Source of the DNA: CAVUCH01 sp963739995
GTDB lineage: Bacteria > Acidobacteriota > Vicinamibacteria > Vicinamibacterales > JAENWD01
Assembly (NCBI GenBank): GCA_963739995.1
Contig: CAVUCH010000018.1
Span: 186,001-250,000, forward strand
DNA length: 64,000 nucleotides
Direction: 5' to 3'
Shown: one piece after another, positions 34,155 through 42,758 of the stretch
Position numbering within the stretch: the stretch's first letter is position 1
Layout of the letters: each line of letters begins with the position of its first letter
Translations under genes and position numbers: made by a program
The notes under the pieces: generated by a model
Database searches by the model: none
Told to the model about the DNA's origin: nothing
What the model saw: the letters and a program-made list of their open reading frames with translations, nothing else

Positions 34155-35144
34155 TCACCGCGCGCCCACCGTCATGCGCATCCGGTATACGCGCGAGCGC
34201 GCCGTGATGTAGAGCGTCTTCCCGTCCGCATCGCCGAACGTGCACGCTGCTGGCGCCTCCGGGGTCGGGATGACGCCGAGCCGGCCCCCTTTCGGATCGA
34301 ACACCCACACGCCGCCGGGACCGGTGACGAGCACGTGCCCCTGGGCCGCCACGACGAGACCGTCCGGGACTCCCTGCACGCCCGCCTTCCACGGCCGCAT
34401 GGTGGCAAGCACCCGCCCTTCATCCACAGTGCCGTCGTCGCGAATCGCGAATGCCCGGAACTCCGCCCGATCGCTGTCTGTCACATAGAGCGTGCGCCGG
34501 TCAGGCGACAGGCCAATTCCGTTCGGCCGGACCATGTCACGCACGAGCAGGCGAAGGCGCCCATCCGGGTCAAGCCGGTAGACGCCCTGGAAAGCCAGTT
34601 CCTTCCCTTCTACCTGCCGCGGCAGACCGTAGGGCGGGTCGGTGAAGAACAGGGTGTCGTCGCGCGTGACGACGAAGTCGTTTGGGCTGTTCAGGCGCTT
34701 ACCCTCGAAGCGATCCACGACGGTCACGATGGAGCCGTCGGGCTCCGTCCGCGAGATGCGCCGGTTCTTGTGCTCGGTCGCGAGCAGGCGGCCTTGACGG
34801 TCCAATCCGAGTGCAGTAGCCGCGCCACTGGGCTCGCGGAAGACGGTCACCGTCGCCGATGCGGGATCCCACTTGTGCAGCCGGTCGCGAGGAGAGTCCG
34901 CGAAGAGAAGATAGCCACCAGGGTGCCACAGCGGGCCCTCGGCGTACGCGTATCCGTCGGCAACGCTCGCGACTTCACGATCCGCGAGCAGCCGGATGAG
35001 CGCCGGTGTGGTCGGCGCACCCTCGGGAGGCGGGGGCACCTGGATCGCGAGGAGGGACGCAGCCGCACACGCGCATGCACAGAGGATCGATGCCGATGCC
35101 ACGGCCGTACGGGAGGCGTAGACGACGCGAATCACTCGGGACAT
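34155..35144 (-). CDS. Exported SMP-30/gluconolactonase family protein
   Basis: A 329-aa six-bladed beta-propeller of the SMP-30/gluconolactonase/LRE family, which opens sugar lactones using a bound divalent metal. After a signal peptide (hydrophobic to about residue 33) come EGPLWHPGGYLLFADSP with the metal-binding Glu, RLNSPNDFVVTRDDTLFFTDP with the conserved Asn-Asp pair, and RPNGIGLSPDRRTLYVTDS. As the last gene of a five-gene minus-strand run that starts with a GMC sugar dehydrogenase, it would hydrolyse the lactone made by that enzyme in the periplasm. Confidence 0.88.
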   Translation of the reverse strand: MSRVIRVVYASRTAVASASILCACACAAASLLAIQVPPPPEGAPTTPALIRLLADREVASVADGYAYAEGPLWHPGGYLLFADSPRDRLHKWDPASATVTVFREPSGAATALGLDRQGRLLATEHKNRRISRTEPDGSIVTVVDRFEGKRLNSPNDFVVTRDDTLFFTDPPYGLPRQVEGKELAFQGVYRLDPDGRLRLLVRDMVRPNGIGLSPDRRTLYVTDSDRAEFRAFAIRDDGTVDEGRVLATMRPWKAGVQGVPDGLVVAAQGHVLVTGPGGVWVFDPKGGRLGVIPTPEAPAACTFGDADGKTLYITARSRVYRMRMTVGAR

Positions 35145-35196
35145 GTATGACCTCGTGACGTGATGCGAAAGCATCCAGCAATCACGCGGCGATCGG

Positions 35197-36168
35197 CTAC
35201 TTCGTCCCGGCCACGAGCGGCTGAAGGGCGGCATCGAGCGACGCTTCCGTGGTGCCTGCACTCACACCCTTGAACAGGGACCACCGCTCCTCGTGAACCG
35301 CGGCGGCCCCCGACGGCACCTTGCGGAGCGGCCCCAGCGTCTCGAGCTCGATGAAGTTCCCGGCGGTGTACGTCTCTGTGTTGACGCCGAAGTCGGGGTA
35401 CGAGGCGGTGTCGTCCCAGTCCACGCGCTTGACGAAGAACGTGTCGTTCCGGAGGTAGCCCGCCCAGCCACGCCGGTTGGCCACTCCGATCTTCTGCGGG
35501 GCGTTCATGCCAGCGTCGGTGCGCAGCCGGATGTACTTGCTGCCGAGGGTCCACCGTGGATCCGACAGGTCCGTGTAGGCCCAGGTTGCGAGCGCACGGG
35601 TCGGGAGCAGCGCCTCGTCGTGCGACTTGTAGGGCTCGTTGGGAATGATCACCGTCCCTCCGCCGTTCATGATCGTCAGCGCCCAGGCCGAGAGATCGAG
35701 GGTCCAAGGAGTGTCGTTCGTGAGCCGGTGTCCGATTGTGACGCCGGTGCCCGTCTCGTCGAGCGTCACTGTCATTTGCTTCTGGAGGCCGGCGGCGTCG
35801 CGCGGCTGCGCCAGCGTGACGCGGTTCCCGGTCACCTGCGCCTGCACCGGACCGTTGTCCGGTCCGTAGCTGCCGGGCATGCTCTCGGGCGCGGCCCAGA
35901 GGCGGTGTCCGCCCCAGGGCTTCCATTCGCCGAGCGCGGTTGTTGTCGCGGCCGTGGCGGCGAGCTCCGCGAGGATGTTCTCTCCGCCGATGAACGCATA
36001 CCGGATGATTCGCGGGCCGATGCCCGTGGTGACGACCAGGTCGACGGTGCCGTTCGACAGCTTCAGAGCGTCGTGGCCCTGCCAGGTCGTCTTGTCCACG
36101 CGGACCTGCGCGTCGAGCGGCGCCGCGCAGAGCAGCAGGAGGAGCAACAATAGGCGGTGACGGCGCAT
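35197..36168 (-). CDS. Secreted DUF4380-like protein
   Basis: A 323-aa protein with a classical signal peptide (MRRHRLLLLLLLLCAAPLDA). The motifs GIGPRIIRYAFIGGENILAE and GGHRLWAAPES resemble the DUF4380 family, which has an aldose-epimerase-like beta-sandwich look. A role in binding or mutarotating a sugar is inferred from fold resemblance and from its place between a TIM-barrel isomerase and a lactonase gene. No catalytic residues can be assigned with certainty. The ATG has GGAG upstream. The longer open frame upstream lacks a signal. Confidence 0.7.
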   Translation of the reverse strand: MRRHRLLLLLLLLCAAPLDAQVRVDKTTWQGHDALKLSNGTVDLVVTTGIGPRIIRYAFIGGENILAELAATAATTTALGEWKPWGGHRLWAAPESMPGSYGPDNGPVQAQVTGNRVTLAQPRDAAGLQKQMTVTLDETGTGVTIGHRLTNDTPWTLDLSAWALTIMNGGGTVIIPNEPYKSHDEALLPTRALATWAYTDLSDPRWTLGSKYIRLRTDAGMNAPQKIGVANRRGWAGYLRNDTFFVKRVDWDDTASYPDFGVNTETYTAGNFIELETLGPLRKVPSGAAAVHEERWSLFKGVSAGTTEASLDAALQPLVAGTK

Positions 36169-36320
36169 GGCGGCGAGCTCCTGACAGTGCTGGTGCGAGG
36201 GTGCGATCAGGTGCGCCTGGTGCGGCCGCGGGCACCTCACAGCGTGCCTGCTGCAAACGCTTGCTGGCACGCATCGCACCGCTCAACTCCTCCGCACCCC
36301 TCCCGCACGTGAAGTGTCTG

Positions 36321-37196
36321 CTACACGTCGCAGAGCGCGACCGCTTCGCGAAGCGAGGCCATGGGATCGCGGGTCGGGATGAACTCGTGGGCGAAGTACC
36401 CTGTGTACCCCGTATCCAGAATCCCCTTGACGATCGCCGGCCACTGCAGTTCCTGGGTGGGATCGAGCTCATGGCGCCCGGGCACGCCGCCGGTGTGGTA
36501 GTGCGCGAACCACTCCTTGTTCTGCTGGATGGTGCGGATGATGTCACCCTCCATGATTTGCATGTGGTAGATGTCGTACAAGAGTCTTACCCGGGGTGAA
36601 TTGACCGCTTTCACGACCTTCACGCCAAACGCCGTGTGGTCACCCTGGTAATCGGCGTGATCCACCTTGCTGTTGAGCAACTCGACCACGATCGTGACAC
36701 CGTTCGCTTCGGCGACCGGTGCGAGGCGGCCGAGCACGGCAATGCAGTTGTCCGCCGCCTCGCTTTCGGCCATGCCTCGCCGGTTGCCGAAGAACGTGAT
36801 CAGGTTCGGCACGCCCATCTGCTTGGCCTTCGGCAGCACGCCCTCGAACGTCTTCACGATCGTGTCGTGCAGCGCGCGGTTGTTCAGACCGTCGGGGATC
36901 GAGCCGCCACCCTGTCCCGGGAACCCCGTCGAGCAGATCAACCCGTGCTTCGCCGCGACCTCCCACTCTTCGGGCTGCAGGAGATCGATCGCCTGAAGTC
37001 CCATGCCCGCCACGCTGCGACAGAGATCCTCGAGCGGAATTTTCGCGTAGCACCACCGGCACACCGACTGTCGCAGGCGGCCAAGCTTCACCGCCTTCTC
37101 CTGCGTCGGTGCGCTCGCGCCACCAGCGCCCAACGTCGAGCCCATGGCCACGGCACCTGCGGTGGTGAGCGCCTCACGTCGTGTCATTCGGGTCAT
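36321..37196 (-). CDS. Exported TIM-barrel isomerase, hydroxypyruvate isomerase-like
   Basis: A 291-aa protein with a twin-arginine-like leader (MTRMTRREALTTAGAVAMG), then a TIM barrel of the xylose-isomerase/hydroxypyruvate isomerase type. Metal-binding stretches are IVVELLNSKVDHADYQGDH, RLLYDIYHMQIMEGD, FAHYHTGGVPGRHEL and YTGYFAHEFIP, very like hydroxypyruvate isomerase Hyi. Export of such an enzyme fits the periplasmic theme of this operon. An ATG 15 nt upstream is an alternative start. GAGGG lies 8 nt before the chosen one. Confidence 0.83.
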   Translation of the reverse strand: MTRMTRREALTTAGAVAMGSTLGAGGASAPTQEKAVKLGRLRQSVCRWCYAKIPLEDLCRSVAGMGLQAIDLLQPEEWEVAAKHGLICSTGFPGQGGGSIPDGLNNRALHDTIVKTFEGVLPKAKQMGVPNLITFFGNRRGMAESEAADNCIAVLGRLAPVAEANGVTIVVELLNSKVDHADYQGDHTAFGVKVVKAVNSPRVRLLYDIYHMQIMEGDIIRTIQQNKEWFAHYHTGGVPGRHELDPTQELQWPAIVKGILDTGYTGYFAHEFIPTRDPMASLREAVALCDV

Positions 37197-37240
37197 CGGT
37201 TCATCCCTCATTGTCGGCTTTCGGTTGTCTGGAGGAAGGC

Positions 37241-37876
37241 TCACACGCTCTTCAGTCCCAGGTGCGCCAGTGCTTCCGGCGGGCATCCATCCCAGTTCGG
37301 GTAGGCCACGTTGCCTATGTACTTCAGGTCCTCGACGCCGAGCTTCGACGACCAGAACCCTGAGGCGGTGAGGTCGCGGAAGCTGCTGAAGAAGGCGACT
37401 CCCTGGCTGATGGCGGGGTTGCCCTCCACGCGCTCCGGCCAGGCGATGGCCTCGAGGACTTCCGTCCGCTCGGCCGCGGTGCAGCCGACGAAGGTCTTGT
37501 CGAACCGCCGGCGGCACTCGCCGTCGAGCCACCGGAGGCCGCCCCGCATGGCGGTCTGGCGGCGGGCGCGTTCCGCATCGCCGCTGACGCCCGGCATCAG
37601 CATTACGAAATCCATGAACTCCGGCACGGCTGCGTCGGTGGCGCTTCCCGAGCGCTCGTCCTTCGGGATGATGAGATCGACCAGGACGCGGACCGTCGCC
37701 CACTCGTGCGGCGTGAAGAACCCGGGCTTGAAGGCGGATTTGGTCTTGGCCGTCGCCTTTCGCGCCTGCGTCACGGCCTGATGGGCGTGCTCCGCTTCGG
37801 CGGGCGTCCACGTGAACCCGACGGCGGCGGGGACCGCGCTCAGAGCTTTCAGCGCATTCCGTCTCGAGATGGCCAT
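37241..37876 (-). CDS. Gluconate 2-dehydrogenase subunit 3 family protein
   Basis: A 211-aa small subunit with a twin-arginine leader (ISRRNALKALSAVPAAVGF). The family core PHEWATVRVLVDLIIPKDERSGSATDAAVPEFMDFV is followed by GGLRWLDGECRRRFDKTFV. Its start is 3 nt downstream of the GMC flavoprotein stop, so the two are made together and should form one complex. The Tat signal is expected to carry the flavoprotein, which has none, across the membrane. Confidence 0.88.
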   Translation of the reverse strand: MAISRRNALKALSAVPAAVGFTWTPAEAEHAHQAVTQARKATAKTKSAFKPGFFTPHEWATVRVLVDLIIPKDERSGSATDAAVPEFMDFVMLMPGVSGDAERARRQTAMRGGLRWLDGECRRRFDKTFVGCTAAERTEVLEAIAWPERVEGNPAISQGVAFFSSFRDLTASGFWSSKLGVEDLKYIGNVAYPNWDGCPPEALAHLGLKSV

Positions 37877-37879
37877 GAC

Positions 37880-39586
37880 CTAGATGCTCCCCTGCTTGCG
37901 CTGTTCGGCGATGTACTCGCTCGTCCGCATCGCGAGCGCCAGGATCGTCCACGTGGCGTTCTTGTCGGCCTGTGAGACGAACGGACCGCCGTCGCAGACG
38001 AACACGTTCTTCGCCTCGTGCGCCTGGCACCACTCGTTCAGCACCGACGCGTTCGGATTCTTGCCCATGCGCGTCGAACCGCACTCATGGATGATCCGGC
38101 CGCCCGGCTCGAGGCCGTAGTCCTCCTCAGCGGAGGGCAGCGGCGACATGGCCGTGCCGCCCATCTCCGCGATGATGGATCGGAAGGTCTCCTGCATGTG
38201 TTTCGCCTGCTTCCGCTCGTGGTCGCTCCACTTGAAGTGGAAGCGCAGCACTGGAATTCCGTACTTGTCGACGACGTTCGGATCAATCTCGCAGTAGGTG
38301 TCCTCGTTCGGAACCTGCTCGCCACGACCGGCGAAGCCCACCGTCGCGCCGTAGTACCGGCGGTAATCGTCCTTCAACGCCTTGCCGTAACCTCCGCCGC
38401 CCGGGAACTGCTGGATGCCGCCGCCGAAGCCGTAGCTGGGCATGCCGCGGCCACCCCAGATCTCGATGTGATACCCCCGGGGGAAATCCAGCTTGCGGTT
38501 GTCGGCCCACCACGGCATGTAGAGATGCATGCCGCCGGTGCCGTCCTCGTTGTGCGGGGGCATGCCCACGAACTTCGGGATGAAACCACGCACCGAGAGA
38601 CCCGTGGAGTCGGTCAGGAACTTGCCGAGCGTTCCGCTCGAATTCGACAGCCCGTTCGGGTGCCGCGCCGACTTCGAGTTGAGCAGGATCCGCGTGGTTT
38701 CGCACGTGCTCGCCGCCACGACGACGATGCGTGCCCGCACATGGTGTTCGGAGCCGTCGGCCGTGTTGATGTAGGTGACGCCGGTCGCCTTCCCCGTGTC
38801 GTCGGTCGTCACGTCACGCGCCATCGCGCCGGTGATCAGCGTCATCCGGCCCGTGGCCATCGCCGGCGGCAGCAGCACGGAGGTGGATGAGAAGTTCGAG
38901 TGCGTGGAGCACCCGCGCCCGCACTGGCCGCAATAGTGACATTGCGCGCGGCCGTTGTGGGCCTGAGTGAGAATCGACATCCGCGAGGGGACACACGGAA
39001 TGTTCAGCCGCTCCGACGCCTGCTGAATGGCGAGCTCATAGCAGCGTGGCTTGGGCGGCGGCTGGAAAATACCATCCGGCTCGTTCGGCAGGTTGCGCTC
39101 GGTCGCGAAGTTCGTCCCGAATATCCCGACCAGCCGATCGAGCTTGTCGTAGTACGGCTTCAGATCGTCGTACGTGAAGGGCCAGTCGTCGCCCAGACCA
39201 TCGACGCTCTTCCGCCGGAAGTCGTCGGGACCCCACCGCAGCGAAATCCTGCCCCAATGGTTCGTTCGACCGCCGAGCATCCGCGCCCGGTACCAGTGCC
39301 ATTGCTGCCCGGGCGCGACGGTGTAGGGCTCGCCCTCGAGCTGCCAGCCGCCGATGCAGCCGTCGAACTCCCCGAAATGGCGCTCGGGCGTCGCCGCACC
39401 CCGCCGCGGCGACTCGTAGGGCCAGGTGAACATCGCCGAATCGGTGGCCGAATCCCACTTCGGACCCGCCTCGAGGACGGCGACCCGCGCGCCTGCCTCG
39501 GTGAGCACCTTCGCGGCCATGCCTCCGCCGGCGCCCGAGCCCACGATGCACACGTCGTAAGAGTCAGAAGTGCGGATGATCTGCAT
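37880..39586 (-). CDS. GMC family FAD-dependent sugar/alcohol dehydrogenase
   Basis: A 568-aa flavoprotein of the glucose-methanol-choline superfamily, catalytic subunit of a membrane-linked gluconate- or glucose-dehydrogenase-type complex. The FAD-binding motif is CIVGSGAGGGMAAKVL (13-28). GGRTNHWGRISLRW (105-118) is the GMC signature, and the C-terminus has HECGSTRMG and the last FAD motif FVCDGGPFVSQADKNATWTI. A cysteine cluster C-x2-C-x2-C-x3-C (216, 219, 222, 226) sits where bacterial FAD-glucose dehydrogenases bind a 3Fe-4S cluster. There is no signal of its own. First gene of the minus-strand sugar-oxidation run. Confidence 0.9.
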   Translation of the reverse strand: MQIIRTSDSYDVCIVGSGAGGGMAAKVLTEAGARVAVLEAGPKWDSATDSAMFTWPYESPRRGAATPERHFGEFDGCIGGWQLEGEPYTVAPGQQWHWYRARMLGGRTNHWGRISLRWGPDDFRRKSVDGLGDDWPFTYDDLKPYYDKLDRLVGIFGTNFATERNLPNEPDGIFQPPPKPRCYELAIQQASERLNIPCVPSRMSILTQAHNGRAQCHYCGQCGRGCSTHSNFSSTSVLLPPAMATGRMTLITGAMARDVTTDDTGKATGVTYINTADGSEHHVRARIVVVAASTCETTRILLNSKSARHPNGLSNSSGTLGKFLTDSTGLSVRGFIPKFVGMPPHNEDGTGGMHLYMPWWADNRKLDFPRGYHIEIWGGRGMPSYGFGGGIQQFPGGGGYGKALKDDYRRYYGATVGFAGRGEQVPNEDTYCEIDPNVVDKYGIPVLRFHFKWSDHERKQAKHMQETFRSIIAEMGGTAMSPLPSAEEDYGLEPGGRIIHECGSTRMGKNPNASVLNEWCQAHEAKNVFVCDGGPFVSQADKNATWTILALAMRTSEYIAEQRKQGSI

Positions 39587-39731
39587 GAAAGAAGGGATCT
39601 CCAGAGGGCGCGACCCGCGCCCGCGGCACACGGCGCCCCCTCAGCGCCAGGGATGGTCGGCCAAGTGCAGGGATTCTAAGCCGAGCGCCAGGGAGGCGCA
39701 AGGAGACGCCCGCGGTCGGTCACCGCCGCGT

Positions 39732-39885
39732 CATGCACTATGCACAATCCACCAGGGAACCGCAGGCCGGTCCGGAGCTTGGGTTACAACATACCCGAGC
39801 AGTGAGTCCGAGGCGTGCCCAGGCGAGCCGCGTTGATCCGGGGATTTTCTGCATCTTGCATTGTGCATCGTGCAGTGCATTGCAC
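39732..39885. repeat. Heptad-repeat inverted pair H4
   Basis: The left arm (39732-39757) has ATGCACT, ATGCACA, ATCCACC. The right arm (39849-39885) has CTGCATC, TTGCATT, GTGCATC, GTGCAGT. Unit sequences are close to H1. It lies between the divergent GMC operon and feoA, within a 404-bp gap that otherwise holds only the feo promoter. Confidence 0.68.
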
Positions 39886-39907
39886 GGGTGCCGCCCCGTC
39901 GCCCTAC

Positions 39908-39936
39908 TTGACCCCCTTGGGCAGTCGGAGTAGTCT
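39908..39936 (+). promoter_or_regulatory. Promoter of feoAB
   Basis: A -35 TTGACC (39908-39913) and a -10 TAGTCT (39931-39936) are separated by exactly 17 bp. The Fur-box-like palindrome begins 3 nt after the -10, over the expected transcription start. Confidence 0.6.
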
Positions 39937-39957
39937 TTTTGAGACTGATTCTCAGTT
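39937..39957 (+). promoter_or_regulatory. Fur-box-like operator of feoAB
   Basis: TGAGACTGATTCTCA (39940-39954) is an inverted repeat TGAGA/TCTCA around CTGAT and resembles Fur operators with GATTCTCA cores. Position over the start site and the iron-uptake genes downstream both support iron-dependent repression. Confidence 0.65.
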
Positions 39958-39990
39958 TCATTTGCCACCGCTATCCTCGCGATCGTACAG

Positions 39991-40236
39991 ATGCCAGCTC
40001 TAGCCAAATCGCTTGCCGGTGTTCCCCTCGGTACTTCCGCGGTCGTCCGTCGCGTTGGCAACGGACGGCCAATTGCCCGTCGCCTGATGGAGCTCGGGCT
40101 GGTCCCCGGGACGCGCGTGACGGTCACCCGGGTGGCGCCGCTCGGGGATCCTCTCGAATTGCGCGTCCGGAACTACGCGCTGTCGATCCGCCGCAGCGAG
40201 GCGCTCGGTATCGAAGTGGACGAGACAGTGGTGTGA
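39991..40236 (+). CDS. feoA: Ferrous iron transport protein FeoA
   Basis: FeoA (81 aa) is a small SH3-like cytosolic protein needed for FeoB activity. The conserved core RRVGNGRPIARRLMELGLVPGTRVTVTRVAPLGDPLELRVRNYALSIRR is intact. Its stop overlaps the feoB GTG start by 4 nt. An upstream promoter with a Fur-box-like site suggests induction under iron limitation. Confidence 0.93.
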   Translation: MPALAKSLAGVPLGTSAVVRRVGNGRPIARRLMELGLVPGTRVTVTRVAPLGDPLELRVRNYALSIRRSEALGIEVDETVV

Positions 40237-42470
40237 ACGCCGCCAGCGCAGCCGCAGACACCAGACGTCCGGCGGCGCCAGAGCTCAGTGCGCATCCGAC
40301 TGTTCTCGTCGCCGGCAACCCCAATGCTGGCAAGTCCACGCTGTTCAATGCGCTCACGGGCGCAACCACCAAGGTCAGCAACTATCCGGGCGTAACCGTC
40401 GCGCGCACGTCCGCGACGATGCAGGTGCGGGGGCTCGGTGCAGTCGAGCTGGTCGATCTTCCTGGCTCCTACAGCCTCAGCGCGCGCTCACGCGACGAGC
40501 AGGTCGCGGTCGACGCAATCCTCGGCCGCACCTCCGCACCGCCAGATGCCGTCATCGTCGTCGCCGATGCGACGGCGCTCGCGCGCAGCCTCTACTTCGC
40601 CAACGAAATCATCGAGACCGGGATACCCGTCGTCGTGGCGCTCAGCATGATGGACGATGCCGCGACCCAGGGCGTCCATGTGTCGCTCGATACGCTCTCG
40701 GCGGCGATCGGCGCCGAGGTCGTTCCGGTCATTGCGCCGCGCGGTAAAGGTCTGGGCGAGCTGACGGCAGCCGTCAGCCGTGCTATCGAGCGGCGACGGC
40801 CCACGCCCGCAGCGGCACGCCTCGCAGTCGAGACTGAGGCAGCTATCAGGGAGCTCGCTACCGCCCTGAGCCACGATTCGCCCGCCGCACGCCCGGATGC
40901 CGCAACCCGCGCCTGGGCCATCTGGCTGCTGCTCTCGCTGGACGACGCCGCGCGTGACGATCTGGGCGGCATCGACCCCGCCGTGCGCGCACACGCCGCG
41001 CGCATCCGGCGCCGAGCGCTGCAGGCGGGACGGGATCTCGATCAGGAGATCATCGGTGGCCGGTATGCGCACGTGGACGCAGCCGTGGCGAAGGCGGTCA
41101 CCGTCACGCCGCCCGCGGGACTCACGTGGACCGAGCGTATCGATCGCGTGCTGACGCATCGGCTCTGGGGCTTTGCCGTGTTCGCGAGCGTGATGCTGGT
41201 CCTGTTCCAGGCCCTCTTCGCCTGGTCGGAGCCCGCCATCACCCTGATCGAGTCGCAGGTCACCTGGGTCCAGGATGCGGTCACCGGCATCATGCCCGCG
41301 GGTCCTCTGCGGGATCTCCTCGTGGACGGCGTGATTGCGGGCGTTGGAAACGTGATCGTATTCATCCCGCAGATCGCGATGCTGTTCCTGTTCATCGGCG
41401 TGCTCGAGGATCTCGGTTACCTTGCCCGCGTGGCCTTCGTGATCGATCGGCTGATGGGCCGCATCGGCCTGCACGGCAAATCGTTCGTGCCCATGCTGTC
41501 CGGCTTCTCCTGCGCCGTGCCCGCGGTGCTCGCCACCCGCACGCTCGACAGCCGGACGGACCGCCTGCTGACGATGATGGTGCTTCCACTCATCTCCTGC
41601 AGCGCGCGCCTGCCCATCTACGTCCTCGTGATCGCGACGGTGTTCAGCCCGTCGGCGCGCGTCTTTGGTGTCATCAGCGCTGGCGCGGTGGCGCTGTGTG
41701 CCATGTACTTCCTCTCGGTCACGGCGGCGCTGGGCGCCGCGGCGGTCCTGCGTCGAACCATTTTCCGCGGGCCGCGCCCCACGCTGATGCTCGAACTGCC
41801 GCCGTATCGGAGGCCGGTGCTCCGCGTCCTGCTGCGCAGCACGTGGCAGCAGGTGCGGTCGTTCCTGGTGAACGCCGGCACGGTAATCCTGGCCCTGACG
41901 GTGGTGCTCTGGGCGCTTCTCAGCTATCCCAAGAGCGACACGGCGGCGCGGCACGTTGCTAACGAACGTGCGCGCATCGAGGCGTCGCTGGCGGGCGAGG
42001 CGCGCGCCGACGCGCTGGAGACGCTCTCGGGCCGGGAGCGCGGCGAACAGCTCCGGCACAGCGTCGCCGGGCGCGTCGGGCACGTCATCGAACCCCTCAT
42101 CGCGCCGCTCGGGTTCGACTGGCGGATCGGCGTGGGCATCCTCGGCGCCTTTGCCGCCCGCGAGGTGTTCGTGTCGACGATGGGCATCGTGTTCGACATC
42201 AACGACGCCGACGAACAGAACCAGCCGTTGCGCGATGCCTTGCGGTCGGCGGCGCGCGCCGATGGCTCCCGGCTGATGACGCCGCTCACCGGCGTGTCGC
42301 TGATGGTGTTCTTCGTGCTGGCGTGCCAGTGCATGAGCACGCTGGCGGTGGTGCGGCGCGAGTCCGGGTCGTGGAAGTGGCCGGCCTTCATGTTCGCGTA
42401 CCAGACGGCGCTCGCTTACACGGCGGCGTTCATCGTCTTCCAGGCGGGCCGCGCGCTGGGTTTCGCCTGA
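40233..42470 (+). CDS. feoB: Ferrous iron transporter FeoB
   Basis: FeoB (745 aa) imports Fe2+ through the inner membrane. The N-terminal G domain has G1 GNPNAGKST (28-36), the switch region SNYPGVTVARTS and G3 VDLPGSYSL. The C-terminal half contains the transmembrane core with the two Gate motifs, including MLSGFSCAVPAVLATRTLDS and YLARVAFVIDRLMGRIGLHG. Start GTG at 40233 overlaps feoA. An open frame further upstream runs over feoA and is not coding. Confidence 0.95.
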   Translation: MNAASAAADTRRPAAPELSAHPTVLVAGNPNAGKSTLFNALTGATTKVSNYPGVTVARTSATMQVRGLGAVELVDLPGSYSLSARSRDEQVAVDAILGRTSAPPDAVIVVADATALARSLYFANEIIETGIPVVVALSMMDDAATQGVHVSLDTLSAAIGAEVVPVIAPRGKGLGELTAAVSRAIERRRPTPAAARLAVETEAAIRELATALSHDSPAARPDAATRAWAIWLLLSLDDAARDDLGGIDPAVRAHAARIRRRALQAGRDLDQEIIGGRYAHVDAAVAKAVTVTPPAGLTWTERIDRVLTHRLWGFAVFASVMLVLFQALFAWSEPAITLIESQVTWVQDAVTGIMPAGPLRDLLVDGVIAGVGNVIVFIPQIAMLFLFIGVLEDLGYLARVAFVIDRLMGRIGLHGKSFVPMLSGFSCAVPAVLATRTLDSRTDRLLTMMVLPLISCSARLPIYVLVIATVFSPSARVFGVISAGAVALCAMYFLSVTAALGAAAVLRRTIFRGPRPTLMLELPPYRRPVLRVLLRSTWQQVRSFLVNAGTVILALTVVLWALLSYPKSDTAARHVANERARIEASLAGEARADALETLSGRERGEQLRHSVAGRVGHVIEPLIAPLGFDWRIGVGILGAFAAREVFVSTMGIVFDINDADEQNQPLRDALRSAARADGSRLMTPLTGVSLMVFFVLACQCMSTLAVVRRESGSWKWPAFMFAYQTALAYTAAFIVFQAGRALGFA

Positions 42471-42478
42471 GGCGGCGT

Positions 42479-42634
42479 ATGGACTGGCAAGCTGCCGGTG
42501 TCGTGGCGATTGTTTCCGGCGCCGTGTATTTCCTGGCGCAGCGGATGCTCGCGCGGCGCCGCCGGCGCAAGGGCACGCAGACGTTCGTACCGCTCTCCGC
42601 CATCAAGAAGCGACCGGATCACGACTGCCACTGA
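42479..42634 (+). CDS. Small membrane protein after feoB
   Basis: A 51-aa peptide beginning MDWQAAGVVAIVSGAVYFLAQ, with one transmembrane helix, a basic RRRRRKG stretch and a C-terminus DHDCH rich in possible metal ligands. It starts 8 nt after feoB. Short FeoB-associated membrane proteins with Cys-rich tails are known (FeoC-like and Cys-rich types). This one has a single Cys, so its assignment rests on position. Confidence 0.55.
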   Translation: MDWQAAGVVAIVSGAVYFLAQRMLARRRRRKGTQTFVPLSAIKKRPDHDCH

Positions 42635-42758
42635 GTTGACAGTGCAGGGCCCGCGGACGCCGCGCCCCGGGCGCCACGACAGCGTGACAGCGACCGTGTC
42701 AGCCACGGCCTGAGCGCCCCGGGCGACCGCCATCCCGTGATAACGTGACGCCGCACCC

